Shown in pieces: positions 49,601-61,600 of a DNA stretch of 64,000 bases. Within the stretch, counting starts at the first letter, position 1; each line of letters starts with the position of its first letter. Below the pieces are notes generated by a model. The model worked only from the letters and a program-made list of their open reading frames with translations, searched no databases and was not told the DNA's origin. The stretch comes from Protonemura montana (Eukaryota; Arthropoda; Insecta; Plecoptera; Nemouridae). Position numbers and translations under genes: made by a program. The stretch covers positions 15,276,651-15,340,650 of the forward strand of contig OX387603.1 of assembly GCA_947568835.1 (NCBI GenBank). Reading direction: 5' to 3'.

Positions 49601-52600
49601 AAGAACCAGCCATTATATTCAAGTCTGTGAAGCCATGGTCATGTACCAAGCATGACTGGTCTGATTTATCTGGGCACATCTAGGCAAATATTCTCCTGGC
49701 TCCTTTTTAATGGGGTTATAATGGAGTTCGACCTTCTTTTATAAAAAAGGAAGGTTCCAATGTAGTTCTAATGTCTTTGTGTCTACTTCACTGATTTAGC
49801 TAAATGCTTGTTGAGCTAATTTGCTCTGAATGGTTTGCAGGTTGGACAGAGAGTTGCTAGCTGGCTGATCGACAATCAGATAATCTCGCACATCTTCGGA
49901 CCGAACCTGCACGTCGAGGTGATCAAGCAGAGCCACGTGATCCTCAGCTTCCTGGCGATGGAGTGCAAGATCACCAACGAACATATCGATACCATCTGGC
50001 AGGCAGCACAGCTCAAGCACTGCAGCAAACAGGTCAGTTGTGTCACATTTTGTTCAAATTGTTAAACAAAGAAGCTGCATTTCTCTCGGACATTTAGTTT
50101 TTATCCCCAAGACCATCGGCGTTATTTTTCAACAATTGTGCATTCTTTGGCAGCACAGGTTAACTATACCTTAGTATTTTGTGTGTGGTGTGCCAATTGT
50201 CTGGATATGCATAACGGGAAGAGGAGAGAGAGTTACGGAACTTACCGAATGATATTAGTATTCCGTGATAAGCTTAGAAGTTTATTCCTTAGTATGTCTT
50301 TTATTTTTACAGAAAATCATATAAATTTGCTAAAAGGGCTGACTTTTAAGAAATAATTCAAAATAATTCCCTGAAGCAGTCGTAACGCGCTGTCCTAACG
50401 TCTGTGTGTTTGTTTCTGATAGGTTCACGACTTGCTGCCTCCTCTCATAAAGAATCTGGATGGTGGACCCGTGCTCCATCTCTACAACCTGCTGTTCAAG
50501 CTACCCCCAAAAGACCACACTGAACAGGTTAGCATGCTTTACCAAAATTAGGTTGCCAGTCATAGACAGTATTTCTCCCGTCATCCTTGAAGGATGGACT
50601 AGATTTAAGTCAAATGCGTAAGCAAAATGCCGACAAACATTACCCAGCTTGTCCCTCACCAACAGAGCTTAGTAGCTCACTGTTTCAGTATTATCCCTGA
50701 CTGTCCTTTCCTTTCCAACCTGGACGAATCCAGCACTAACAGTAATTAAGAGTAGCAGGCAAACTTAACCCAACTTTGCTACTCCCCTGCCAACAGAGCT
50801 TCTACCTAGCGTCGGCGCTTATCAAGTTTATCTGGGCGAGCGGCGGTCCATGCGGTCCGGGCCAGCCGACGGGCATCCCCGCGCTAGGTGGCGGACCGGT
50901 GGCAATGCTGGCGCGCCACGTTGCCGAGCTGAGCAGCTCGGAGGCAAGCGTCAGCCTCGAAGCGAGCGGTTCAGATGACGACGCCGCAGACAGCTCGCCA
51001 CGTAGTCGCAAGACAACAAGCGACGTGAGCGACGGCCCGTCACCTTGCAAGCAGCGGAGAAAAAGGGTGCGGCCACACGAGGAGGACAGCTCAGACGGTT
51101 AGTGAGAGTTGTGGCGTCAAAGCTTTGTTTAAGCTTGGGGCAATGGGGAGATGGAAATAGAGATAAAAGACGCTTATTGTTCTAGATACATAAAGATATG
51201 TGTTGTAAGTTTAGTGACTGATAACTCGAGTCTACTGTCCATAATAAGCTATGGGGAAGAGTGGATTTAGATCTTCCAAGATGTCTGTTGCACTTCAAGT
51301 ATACATCTGCAAAAGGTTACATCTACCTTCTTCTTTTGTCAGGACTAGAATCGCGTACAAAAATGGCAGACACATGGTCTTTTTGCCTAAAAGCTCTTAT
51401 GTTAGAAGGCTGTAAGTTTGCTTTATTTTTGGTAATTCTTATCCTGAAAATACTGTATCTGACTAGATTACAATTTCTGATATTTCTTATGCCTGAATAA
51501 CGATGAATACACTAAAAAGCAATTGAAATGTACTCTTTCTCGGGGTGTAAATGAAGTGACAGCAGCAAGTTTTCTTGGAAAGTAGGGTTATAAATAGTCT
51601 TTCTACAAACTCCACTTTCACCAGTTCTACATTTTCACTTAAAGGTCTGTACAAACATCTGGCCACCGAGCTTTGACACACACACAAACACACACACAAG
51701 TTTGTTGTGTGTGTTTGTTTCAAAGCAAGTTTTCCCGATGTTAACCGCCCTTGCTTGTGTTTCCTGCAGACACGGCCAAGATTGACGAGCTGGATGAGGA
51801 CAAGGATCAAAACGAGCGGAACGAGGCTCAGGAGCGCTACCTGGGCCTGCCGCTGGTGCCTGGTGCTGGTCCCGCGCTGGCTGCCGTCATGTACGGACCG
51901 GCGCGTGAGAAGGGTGGTGCTGGCAGCGAGAACGAGGCCGACGCGGAGGACAACCTTGGTTAGTAACCTGGCTCAGCAGCGACTGGGAAAAAATGCTAGT
52001 GCGTTACATTACCATACACCGTTTTATAACCTTGACTCTCACTTCTTTATTTAAAGAAATAACTGGGGAATTAGCGTAGTAAGCTAGCACTGGTTGGAAA
52101 ATAAATGAGAAGACCGTTTTAGTGTTCCTGTCCACCAGGACGATTCCTGCCTTGGTGCAATTTACTTGCTTCTGTCGGTGGTAAGGTCACGGATTCAAAG
52201 CTTATCATTTTACCTGTCCGTGCTTTATGTGGAAATGTTTTTTTCATCTGTCAAGAACATGAAAATGTGCAACATTTTTAACCCACGTTAGTGTGTGTTT
52301 ACATTCTTAGCAACAAAATCATTTGTTGACGTATGTCTATTTGTAAATCTTGAAATCTTCAATGATTTCGACCTTTAGGCAAAGGAAGTGGCGACTCGGA
52401 GAAAAAGAAAGTTCTGCGCCGGCACAAAAAGCCGCCGCCGCGCAAATCCATCGAGCGCTGCGTGAACGTGTGCAAGGTGATGAAGCTTGGAAGTCGTGGG
52501 TGCTGCTCCGACGATGACGACTGCGATGATACGGCCTCCGACGATGAACACGGCATCTGTTCGCCGCACAAGGATGCCGGCATGCTCAACATTCGGCAGG

Positions 52601-55600
52601 CCTCCGAGTTTGTGCAGGTAACTTTGTGCCATTGATTTTTTATGTAGCTTTTTATTTGTGCTTTATCCACTAGACCTTTTTAACATACTTTGATGGGGAA
52701 TTGGTATTTTATAATTCATTTTATTGCCTTGGGTCAGACTCGGGTATTGAATAGGTGACCATCAAACACGTGACCAGTTCTGTTTGGGAGAAAGTCTGAA
52801 GAGATGAGAGTTAGTACAATGTCTTGAGAACAAAGATTTTAGAGGAATCCTGACGTTCCACTTGGTGGTGGCGGTAGTCCCCTTGGTGCTCTTTGACAAA
52901 AGTAGTCTAGATGCCAGCACCGGGTCTTTCCTCTTCTTGTTTAGACTAGGTCACGTTTATAATCACAGTCATCAATTATTCACTGACGGCATATCGCTAG
53001 TGTCATAGGGCCCGTTGTCAAAAACAGTACTTCGTCAAACTCAACAAATTAACATCATATGTGTACGCTGTATTTAAAGTCTTAATAGTTTTTTCTCTCA
53101 CAAATGAATGCAAGGACCTGCCAGATGTATGCTAAAAAAATTATCTCTCTTTGGGTGCAAGAGTCGAAACCTGTAAATAACCAGGATGCTAGTACTATTC
53201 TATCCTAAAACACAATTGATCCGCACGCCTGAATCTCTGCGTCCACGCAGGTGATGTCCGAGGAAGCGGCAGCTCACGGCCGCACGATGAGTGAACTTGC
53301 CGGCCTCGTACACCGTTCGGCAGTGGGCGACATGAGAACGGCCCGCCCATTCCTCCGCTCGTTCCAAGCTCACGACGAACTCGTCGACGAGATGAGTGCA
53401 GACGACGGAAGCTACTCGTCGCGCATGAGCAACAAGTCCGAGAAGAACATGGCCGACTTTGACGGCGAAGACTCGGGGTGTGATGACGAACTCGTGCGAC
53501 TGTCACAAGTCAAGGTTGGTGCCAGATGATGGAAACATTTATTTTTAGAATCTAACAGTGTGAACAATTATCTGATAAACCCACTTGAATAGCTAGAATC
53601 ATATTTTGACCTTATCGTGTTTTGAAGCCCTTAAACCATGTAAGTAGTTACGTGCACTTGCTTTCATCAGTTTTCCATTCAAAGTTAAAGCTATTGCCAT
53701 AATGTCTTCCAATTTCTGTTTCAATGCAACTGAACTCCGCTCAACTCAACTGAGATTTGAGCTCATCTCGGAGTTAAAAAATTTGGTAATAACTTGGCTG
53801 TTCAGGGCCCCTTTTCAAGTTTATCACATCAGATTGTCTCAAATTTTTAATTCTCTGTTGCCAAGAATCTCAATTAATGGTAGATATAACCTAAACCAAT
53901 ATTTCCTGTTCAGAATGCAGTTTCGTATTGATATCAGCTTATCTCACAATCTCTACATTACTCCAGTTCCTCCAGGTCTGGTAATATTCCACTCCAAGTT
54001 CATCCCAAATGTACCCCAGGCAATGCACCTGTCGCTGCCGCCGCACCTCGGCTTGCACGCTACGCGCTCGCCAGCGTGCAAGCTTCAAGCAACGCGCGGA
54101 GGGTCCCACTCTGCCGGCCGCATCCTCGCTCGATTTCCACTTGACAGCGTGTGCAAGCCCGGCAACACCCTGCTCTGGGATCTGCTGCAGGATGACAAGA
54201 TCGTGAGTAGTTGCTTAAAGTCTACCAGTTCCATTAAAATATCATGCTCTGATCTGTCAGGTTACAATAAACTCGCGGCTTCATGGCCACCTTTGAAACG
54301 TATCCAAAATCCATCATAAAATCGTATCCATCAACCAGATCCTCTGGCTTGCTGTGCCAACTTTTGCCAACACTGAGTAAACTGAATAAAACATTTCTGA
54401 GAGAATTTCTTTACAGATCATTGAACGGTTTTGATCTGCTTGTACTTATGATAGGTCTAAATCGTTCTTAAAATAGACACTTACAACATTTGACTGCAGT
54501 GGCTCAGACATCTTCAAGACTACGGTCTGCGCCACCTCGGACCAAATGTGGCAAATGCCCAAGTTCTTTTCAAGACAAAACTAATCACAATAAAGCAAAA
54601 CCATTATGTGCACCAAAATCAACCCATTGATCTGAACTTCTGTGCCTCTCAAAGATATAATTGATCTCTGAAAGATGTTAGAGTGAAGAATTTTGTAAAC
54701 CCTGTTGTTCCTTCTGGTCTATTTACGTTTTGCTAGTACATATTATCTACAAATTCAAATACTGGTCATCTAGTATTGTTGCTTTAACTGTGCATTTGCC
54801 GTTTGTCAGCTCCAGCTAGGCGAGGGCCTCGACATAGAGGCGGAGAAGGCGCTGTTTGCGCTGCTCTGCTTTAATACCGAGCGCTCCATACGCATGAAGT
54901 TCATCGAAGGCTGTCTGGATAATTTGGCCAAAAACTGGTGAGTGGCTTGAATCTTTATATATATCGAGTACCTTTTCAGACTCTCTGTAATTGTGTTCAG
55001 AAGACATTTGTTTTCAAGCATTGCCCTTTTCTTTTGGTAATTGTACAATGTTACCAAATTTGTTGTACACTGTTTGATTTCGAACGGACACTTTGAATAC
55101 TTGAAATGATATCCTGGATAATAAGTTAAGCTTCAGAAATAAATGTTTGAATTTAAATTTAATTTTTATATTGAATTGAGCATTTTCACCTGTGCCCATT
55201 ATGCCAAGTTCTTCTTTTTCCTCATTCGTAGATCAGGGTTTAGAGGTTTGGCAAGTTTTACACATATCTAGTGCTTCTTATAGTTACACAAACTGTTAAT
55301 CAAGTTACCATTTAATTGTCTCTCTTCCTGACTGTCAAGACACTGCAACACAAAACCCGTTGCAAGTGTTGCCTGTACTGAATGTCGTGTATTGCACAGG
55401 TCCGTGGTGGTCTCCCTGCGGCTGCTCCCCAAGCTGCTCATCTCTTTCCAGCAGTTCCGCGGTATGGACACACACCATATCACGGCGTGGGCAGAGCGCG
55501 AACATGACATGATGGCTCACTTCTTCAACAATCTTCAGGTAGTAGACCAAACTATTTTTCACTAGATAATCTTCATTCACCTTTACAAAATCTCATTAGA

Positions 55601-58600
55601 TAAAGTCACCTTTCTTCCTCAAATACATTTTTCTCCAACCTTTGCCAAAGCCGCTACTTTATCTCCTCTTTCCTAGCATTCCATAAATTGTTTGTAATTT
55701 TTCTTGATCTTTTGCAAACTTCTATATGTGCTCATTGCCTCTTCATTGTCTCATGTTAACTTCTTTGATCAACTTTTGTCTATAGAGATATCACAATCAA
55801 ATTGACAAAAACGTCCTTGCCAAAGCATCATTTTTTGTCCTGTCATTCTTCTTTCATCTTCAAATCACCTCATGCAATGTTCCAGACGTACGCAAAGGAC
55901 GGACCGCGCGGCAGTCTATACTCGCACCAGATGGAGGTGCAGGTGCGGCTGACTTTCCTCTCGTCGGTGTTTTCCCCTACCGGGTCCGCTGACTCCTTCA
56001 GGTATGATTTTACCAAATGAAGATCATCTACAGCTCAAGTTAAAATTAATCATACCATAATAGTTTCCTTTGTGGTTTTGTACCTATGAGATTCTTCGAG
56101 CCAGTTGCAACAGTTGAGCAGTCGAGGTTGCAACAGTTGAGGTTCGAAATATGATGGTTAGCTGCAAGCCCTGATCTACCCAATTTAAAATCTCATAGCG
56201 ATTCCAAGGTTCGTGTGTGTGTGTGGAAGGCTGCTTGTTAACGTTTCTGTGTCGCTTGGATCTTTACAGACTGAGCGTGGATCAAGTGGACATTCTGTGG
56301 TCGTGCCTAGCTACCGATCCTCGGTGCTGTGATGATCTGTTCAGTTGGCTGCTCTGCCAGGCCAAGAGCAAGGAAGGTGCGTCATTGTTTCTAATACCGT
56401 AGTGCTAACTAGTCTTTGGGTTGTATGTTAAGTAGACACTATTTCCGTTTTTTTTTTTTTTTAATCACTTGTAATTCAAATCCAATTCTCAATCAATCTC
56501 AATTTCAAATATTTCCCTTGTATTTTAGTGAGAAAATTTGAGATTAGCAGTCTCTATTATCTGAGATTCATTATTGTGCTGCTAATGAAAGGAAACTTGC
56601 TGTGAAGTTACAACTCTGCGTACAACCTAAAGTTCGAATATTCTACTACTTTGTTGTCTATTTAAGTTCCATTTCCTCAAATTGATTCAGCTATCGACAG
56701 ACACCAACATAAGCAACAACGAAATGTAATTACTGATCGACTATCCACCTCATTCACATCAACCGTCTCATCAAAAAACATTCCATCTAATTCTAGCGGA
56801 TAAAGCCAACCTTGAAGAAGCTAACAATCCAAAACGACGAATGGCGACGATAGACTCCTTTCTCGGAATCCAAGCGTCGTGGGACGACCAAGACCACGAA
56901 TATTTGTTTCGCAACGGTGAACACAACAAGCATCAAAAATCAACATTAATAACCCATCTCTCGTCATCCCCGAACATCGAAACTTAGATTTCTCGCGTGT
57001 TTTTTTGCAGGCCATGCTCTCGGCCCGGACTCCCTGAAGCACCTCTACGTGCGAAAACTCCCCTCCCTGCGGCCGGAAACGATGAGCATGACTGGCCTGG
57101 CGCTGTTCCAACAGCTTTGCAACTTCGCACGGCTCGCCAGTCTCCACCCGCCAGAGCACGCGATGATTATGCCTGGGTCAGCAAACGCGGCCGCAGTCGC
57201 TGCCAACGAAATGGATCTCGTCGGCATGGACCATCTGTGGAAGATAGCATTGCGGGCCAGCAATACTGGTGAGTCTTTGAGGTCATTCTAAAGTACCTAG
57301 TTCTAAGAAATTTGTATAGCATTTCTTTTTCTGTTTATTGACGAGATTTTATTTACTTAATGTGATATAATGGTGTCCATATAATAGTTGATAGGGAAAC
57401 CCATATTCTGGCTCATAACAAAGATGGAAAGAAAATGTATGATTCGAAACAGTACAGTATCAAGGTTTACTCACAATCGACACAAGCGGAAGCATAACGC
57501 GCAACGCTGAAGAAACTAAAACAGTGCAAATCAAATGGGTCTACTTGAAACTGTCGCAACAAAGTTGGCTTTATTTTATCTCATTGCAGACTATGTCTTG
57601 CATCAACCAATCGAATTGCGCGGTCGAATAAAGATTGCATGCAACTGCACAGCTGTCATTCAGATTTCAAAGATTGCAAGTGCAATGTCTCTTACTTTGA
57701 GATTTCTTTCATATCAAGGAGTGGTAGTTCTCCTGTTTCATATAAACATCTGTATAAATTAAAAATCGGCTCAGATCAAAGAGTATCATGTCAAAAAACT
57801 CTAGTTTTCTAATAAGATGAAAGTATAAAGGAGTAAGGGGATAAGAACTAGGGAGAATCAGAATGTAAATATAATAATTCAGCTTGGATGTTGTTTAGAG
57901 GTAAAAAATATGTTAGGAAGCGCACAAGTAACTATCGACATTATAGGTTGGCGTTTCTCTTGCAGACGTCAGCATGGCGGCGATTCAATACCTGAACGGC
58001 TACTACGTTGGCCGGCAGTTAGGCCAGGAGACTGAGTTTGTATCTCAGTGCATGGCACACCTGGGCCAGGCCACGACAGACCTCACACGAGCCGAAGAGG
58101 CTGGGTTGCTCTGCATCCAGCGTGCTTTGCTGCTCCTCAAGACTCACCTCGAGACTTTCAAACGACGGTAAGTACAACCAGCGATCGTCAAGTTTGATTT
58201 ATGATTTGGAACACCAGAACTGTGCCAGGGTTGCTATGCTTGCTAGTAGACGGCCGTGCCGTGGCATGTGCCGTGGCGTGGTAGTGCCGTGGCATTGGTT
58301 AAGACACAGGCAAGGTATGGAGAGGTATGGATGAAAGAGTAGCAGCGAAGTGGGTCAGTAAACGTAGTGTATCGAACCTGACCTCTGTTTGTGTGACGTA
58401 TTTGCTGGTTCCTCTCCTCCCGCACGTTACAATTGTTGCAGTAGGAAATTTAAGTTTAAAGTGCAAGGTTTCTCTCTTGAAAATCTCCTGCCAAAATCAT
58501 GTTATCAAATCCCTTATGATCAATGCCATACAATTTAATGACATGAATTAAAATGTTTCTCCTGGTTAACCTGATGAAAGACAAATTTTCAAACTATCTA

Positions 58601-61600
58601 CACTATTTTTAAAGTGTTGTTATAAGCAAAGGCACAACAACATCGGTGACAACAATCTGTATTCGTTTTTCCATTGCTCACTAAGAACTAAAAGTTACTT
58701 AACTGGAGGTATTTAATGTTGTGTTGATCTCAAAATTTAATCAAAAAATTAATTGTCTAAGTTCTAAATCCGTATTCTTGCTCGAGCCGTTCGTTGCAAG
58801 CTATTAAAACTTTGTCTTCGTGTGCAGCTACGCCTATCACCTGCGGCGCTGGGCGCTGGAGGGCCAGGCGGTGGGCAGCCACGTGCAGTTATTTGCCGAG
58901 CGCGGTGTGGCGCCCGTCCGACTGGTTGTGCAACCCGCGGGCACGACAGAACGGCACACCCTAGAGCTCGCAAGCACAGACTACGTGGCCGACTTGCGAG
59001 CCGAGGTCACCAAGTGGTGGGAGTCGCTGCAGCCACAGGTGCGTACGACCAATATCATTCATAATGTATTAATGAGTATGAGAAGTGAATATTTAATTTT
59101 CTTTATGTTCCTTATAGTTTCTTGTCAAAAACATCGATACAGAGAGATTGAAATGTACAAAACAACTGTAAAGAAAATGAGGAATTGCTGATATATTTTT
59201 GAAATGTCTGTCAATAATGATAACATACAGCTATAAGTAGAAAAAAACTTGCAATCTCGACAATAACCTTTTAACGGGCAAATTATTTACAAGCGTGTTT
59301 TGTAAACACAGCCATTAGTGGTCCTTGTGATACAGATTGTCGTACAGTAAGCAAAGTGCCTCAAAGACCTTGAACTTAAGAGATTACTTTGTTTGGTACC
59401 CTCAAAATGCCTATATCTGTTCCAGGTGAGCGCCGAGAAAAAGAAGGAAACGACTCCCGTTCTTGGCTCGCTCCTCTCCGAGGGCCCAATCCGTATGATC
59501 ACGCAAGGCTCCGAGCTAACCGTTGACTTCGACGAGAAAACCCTCGAGGAGATGGGCTTCAAAGATCTGCAAAACATCCTGATTTCGATGAGCGCGTGCC
59601 GTGCGCTAAAGAAGCGCGACTCCCTCGACATGCCCTCCGTGCTACCTCCTCCGCCCCGTGAAAGTCTCCCTACTCTCCTGCTACTCCAACCACACAACTT
59701 TGAGCAACTCTTCACCTTGATGGATACTCTCAGCGCCATGAAGACGACCATGAAGGGACACCAAATTCCGCACACCAAATCTCAGGTGCTATCACGTCGC
59801 GTTTGGGACATTCTGACGCTGCTTCCGACTAGTCCGACGCTTTTACGTGGCTTCCAACAGCTGGACATTTCCCTGCCTCAACTCCTCGACCCCGGCAGTC
59901 CTCAGAAGCTCATGTATTCACTGTACATCGTCGAGTCCCTGAGTCGGAAGTCCAACTACGACTTGAAAGGCAAAGGCGACGGCATCGCAGACAGCACGGA
60001 CGCATCGAACTGGAACCAACGCTTCGTGCAGTACGGTGGACTCCGCCATCTCTTTGACATTTTCATGTCGGGCGTCTTGCAAAAGTGCGGCGGCGGTGAT
60101 GGCAGTGAATGGCAGCAAGATTGCCTGGCGTCCCTGCTCAAACTGCTCTGTCAGCTCGGAGTGGCGACCGACGAGGTCGACGGCTTCTACGAGACTGAGG
60201 GTGGCCTGCGAGCAAAGCGTCCGCGGAAGCGCCGTGCGTCAAGCGACAAAATGGTAGTTCCAAAACTCAACGAGGCTATGCTGTTGATGATGACAGTGGA
60301 CAGCGTTATGTCGCGACTGACAAGCATCCTGCACGAGGCATCCTTGCCTCGCGACCCCAACCACTACAAGACCGGCTTTTGGGGCCGTGCGCAGGTAGTT
60401 CACTATGCAATGGCGTTGCTCGTGTCGTGGGCGCACTCCAGCGGGGCCGCGCGGCAGGCTCTGTTCGCTGGTCCGCACTTTGCCAGCTGGCTGCGGCGGC
60501 TTGTGCTTGAAGACCCGGAGCCGGCAGTGCGACGCGAGGTTTGCACCGCTCTTTACCGGCTGTGTCTCTGTGGCCCGCGGGACGGCGACGCAGGCACTGC
60601 TGCGTTTAATGTGACAGCACACATGCTGGGCCAGCTCATGGAGTACTTGTCGGTCGCAGAAGGTATGCGGTCCCAGCGTATGGAGGCCCCAGGATTGCAC
60701 CACGCTGTCGAGGACGGCAAGGAGCCGTACGGGCCCGCTTGCCGTGACTACTTCTGGCTGCTTTGTCGGCTAGTCGATAGTCTCGATGCCGAATACGTCA
60801 AGGAATGTCTGCGTGACCCCAACGAAAGCGTGATCAACATTGACGATCTTGCGAAGAAGCTCGCTGACTCGATCCTGGCTCGTGAGTACCTCGAGACACG
60901 ACACAACACAGTAGAAGACGACGGGCTGATTGGTCTCATCAACCTCATGCACAACGTTGTCAAGTTTGACCCACCTTTTAAGACCAGTAAGGCTGGCCAG
61001 GAGTTCCTCGAGCAAATGTTCGAGCTGCTGTTTGCACTGCCCGACCCACAGAAGCGCTACGTGCCCAAGTGCAAGTCACCGCTGTCGCGCTCTTCGGCTC
61101 TGGATTTGGTGGTGGAGCTGGCCAAGGGAGCGCCTGACAACTACCGCCGACTGCACGAAAAGCTGTTGGCGCAGCACCGACCCGGTCCGCACTCCCCGTA
61201 CCCGTGGGATTACTGGCCGCCCGACGACGGCCGTGCTGACTGTGGCTACGTCGGGCTAGCAAACCTCGGCGCAACCTGCTATATGGCCTCGTGCATGCAG
61301 CACCTCTACATGATGCCACAAGCGCGAGCTGCCATCTTGCGTGCACAGTGCCGTGCGGCCGGCAAGCACGAACAGACTCTTGATGAGTTGCAGCGGATGT
61401 TTGCATATCTGTTGGAAAGCGAGCGCAAGGCGTACAATCCGCGGAGTTTCTGCAAGGTGTATACGATGGATCACCAGCCGTTGAACACGGGGGAGCAGAA
61501 GGATATGGCCGAGTTTTTCATTGATCTTGTGTCGAAACTGGAGGACATGACTCCGGAACTGAAAAAACTGGTGAAAACGCTGTTTGGTGGAGTGATCAGC

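Noticed and set aside
53702..54019. Open frame running upstream of USP34 exon 12
   Set aside because: It lies in the exon 12 frame but is AT-rich and has no similarity to USP34. The CCCCAG acceptor at 54018-54019 restores the expected phase and length.
56821..57159. 112-codon minus-strand frame across USP34 exon 17
   Set aside because: Mostly antisense to exon 17; no family resemblance.
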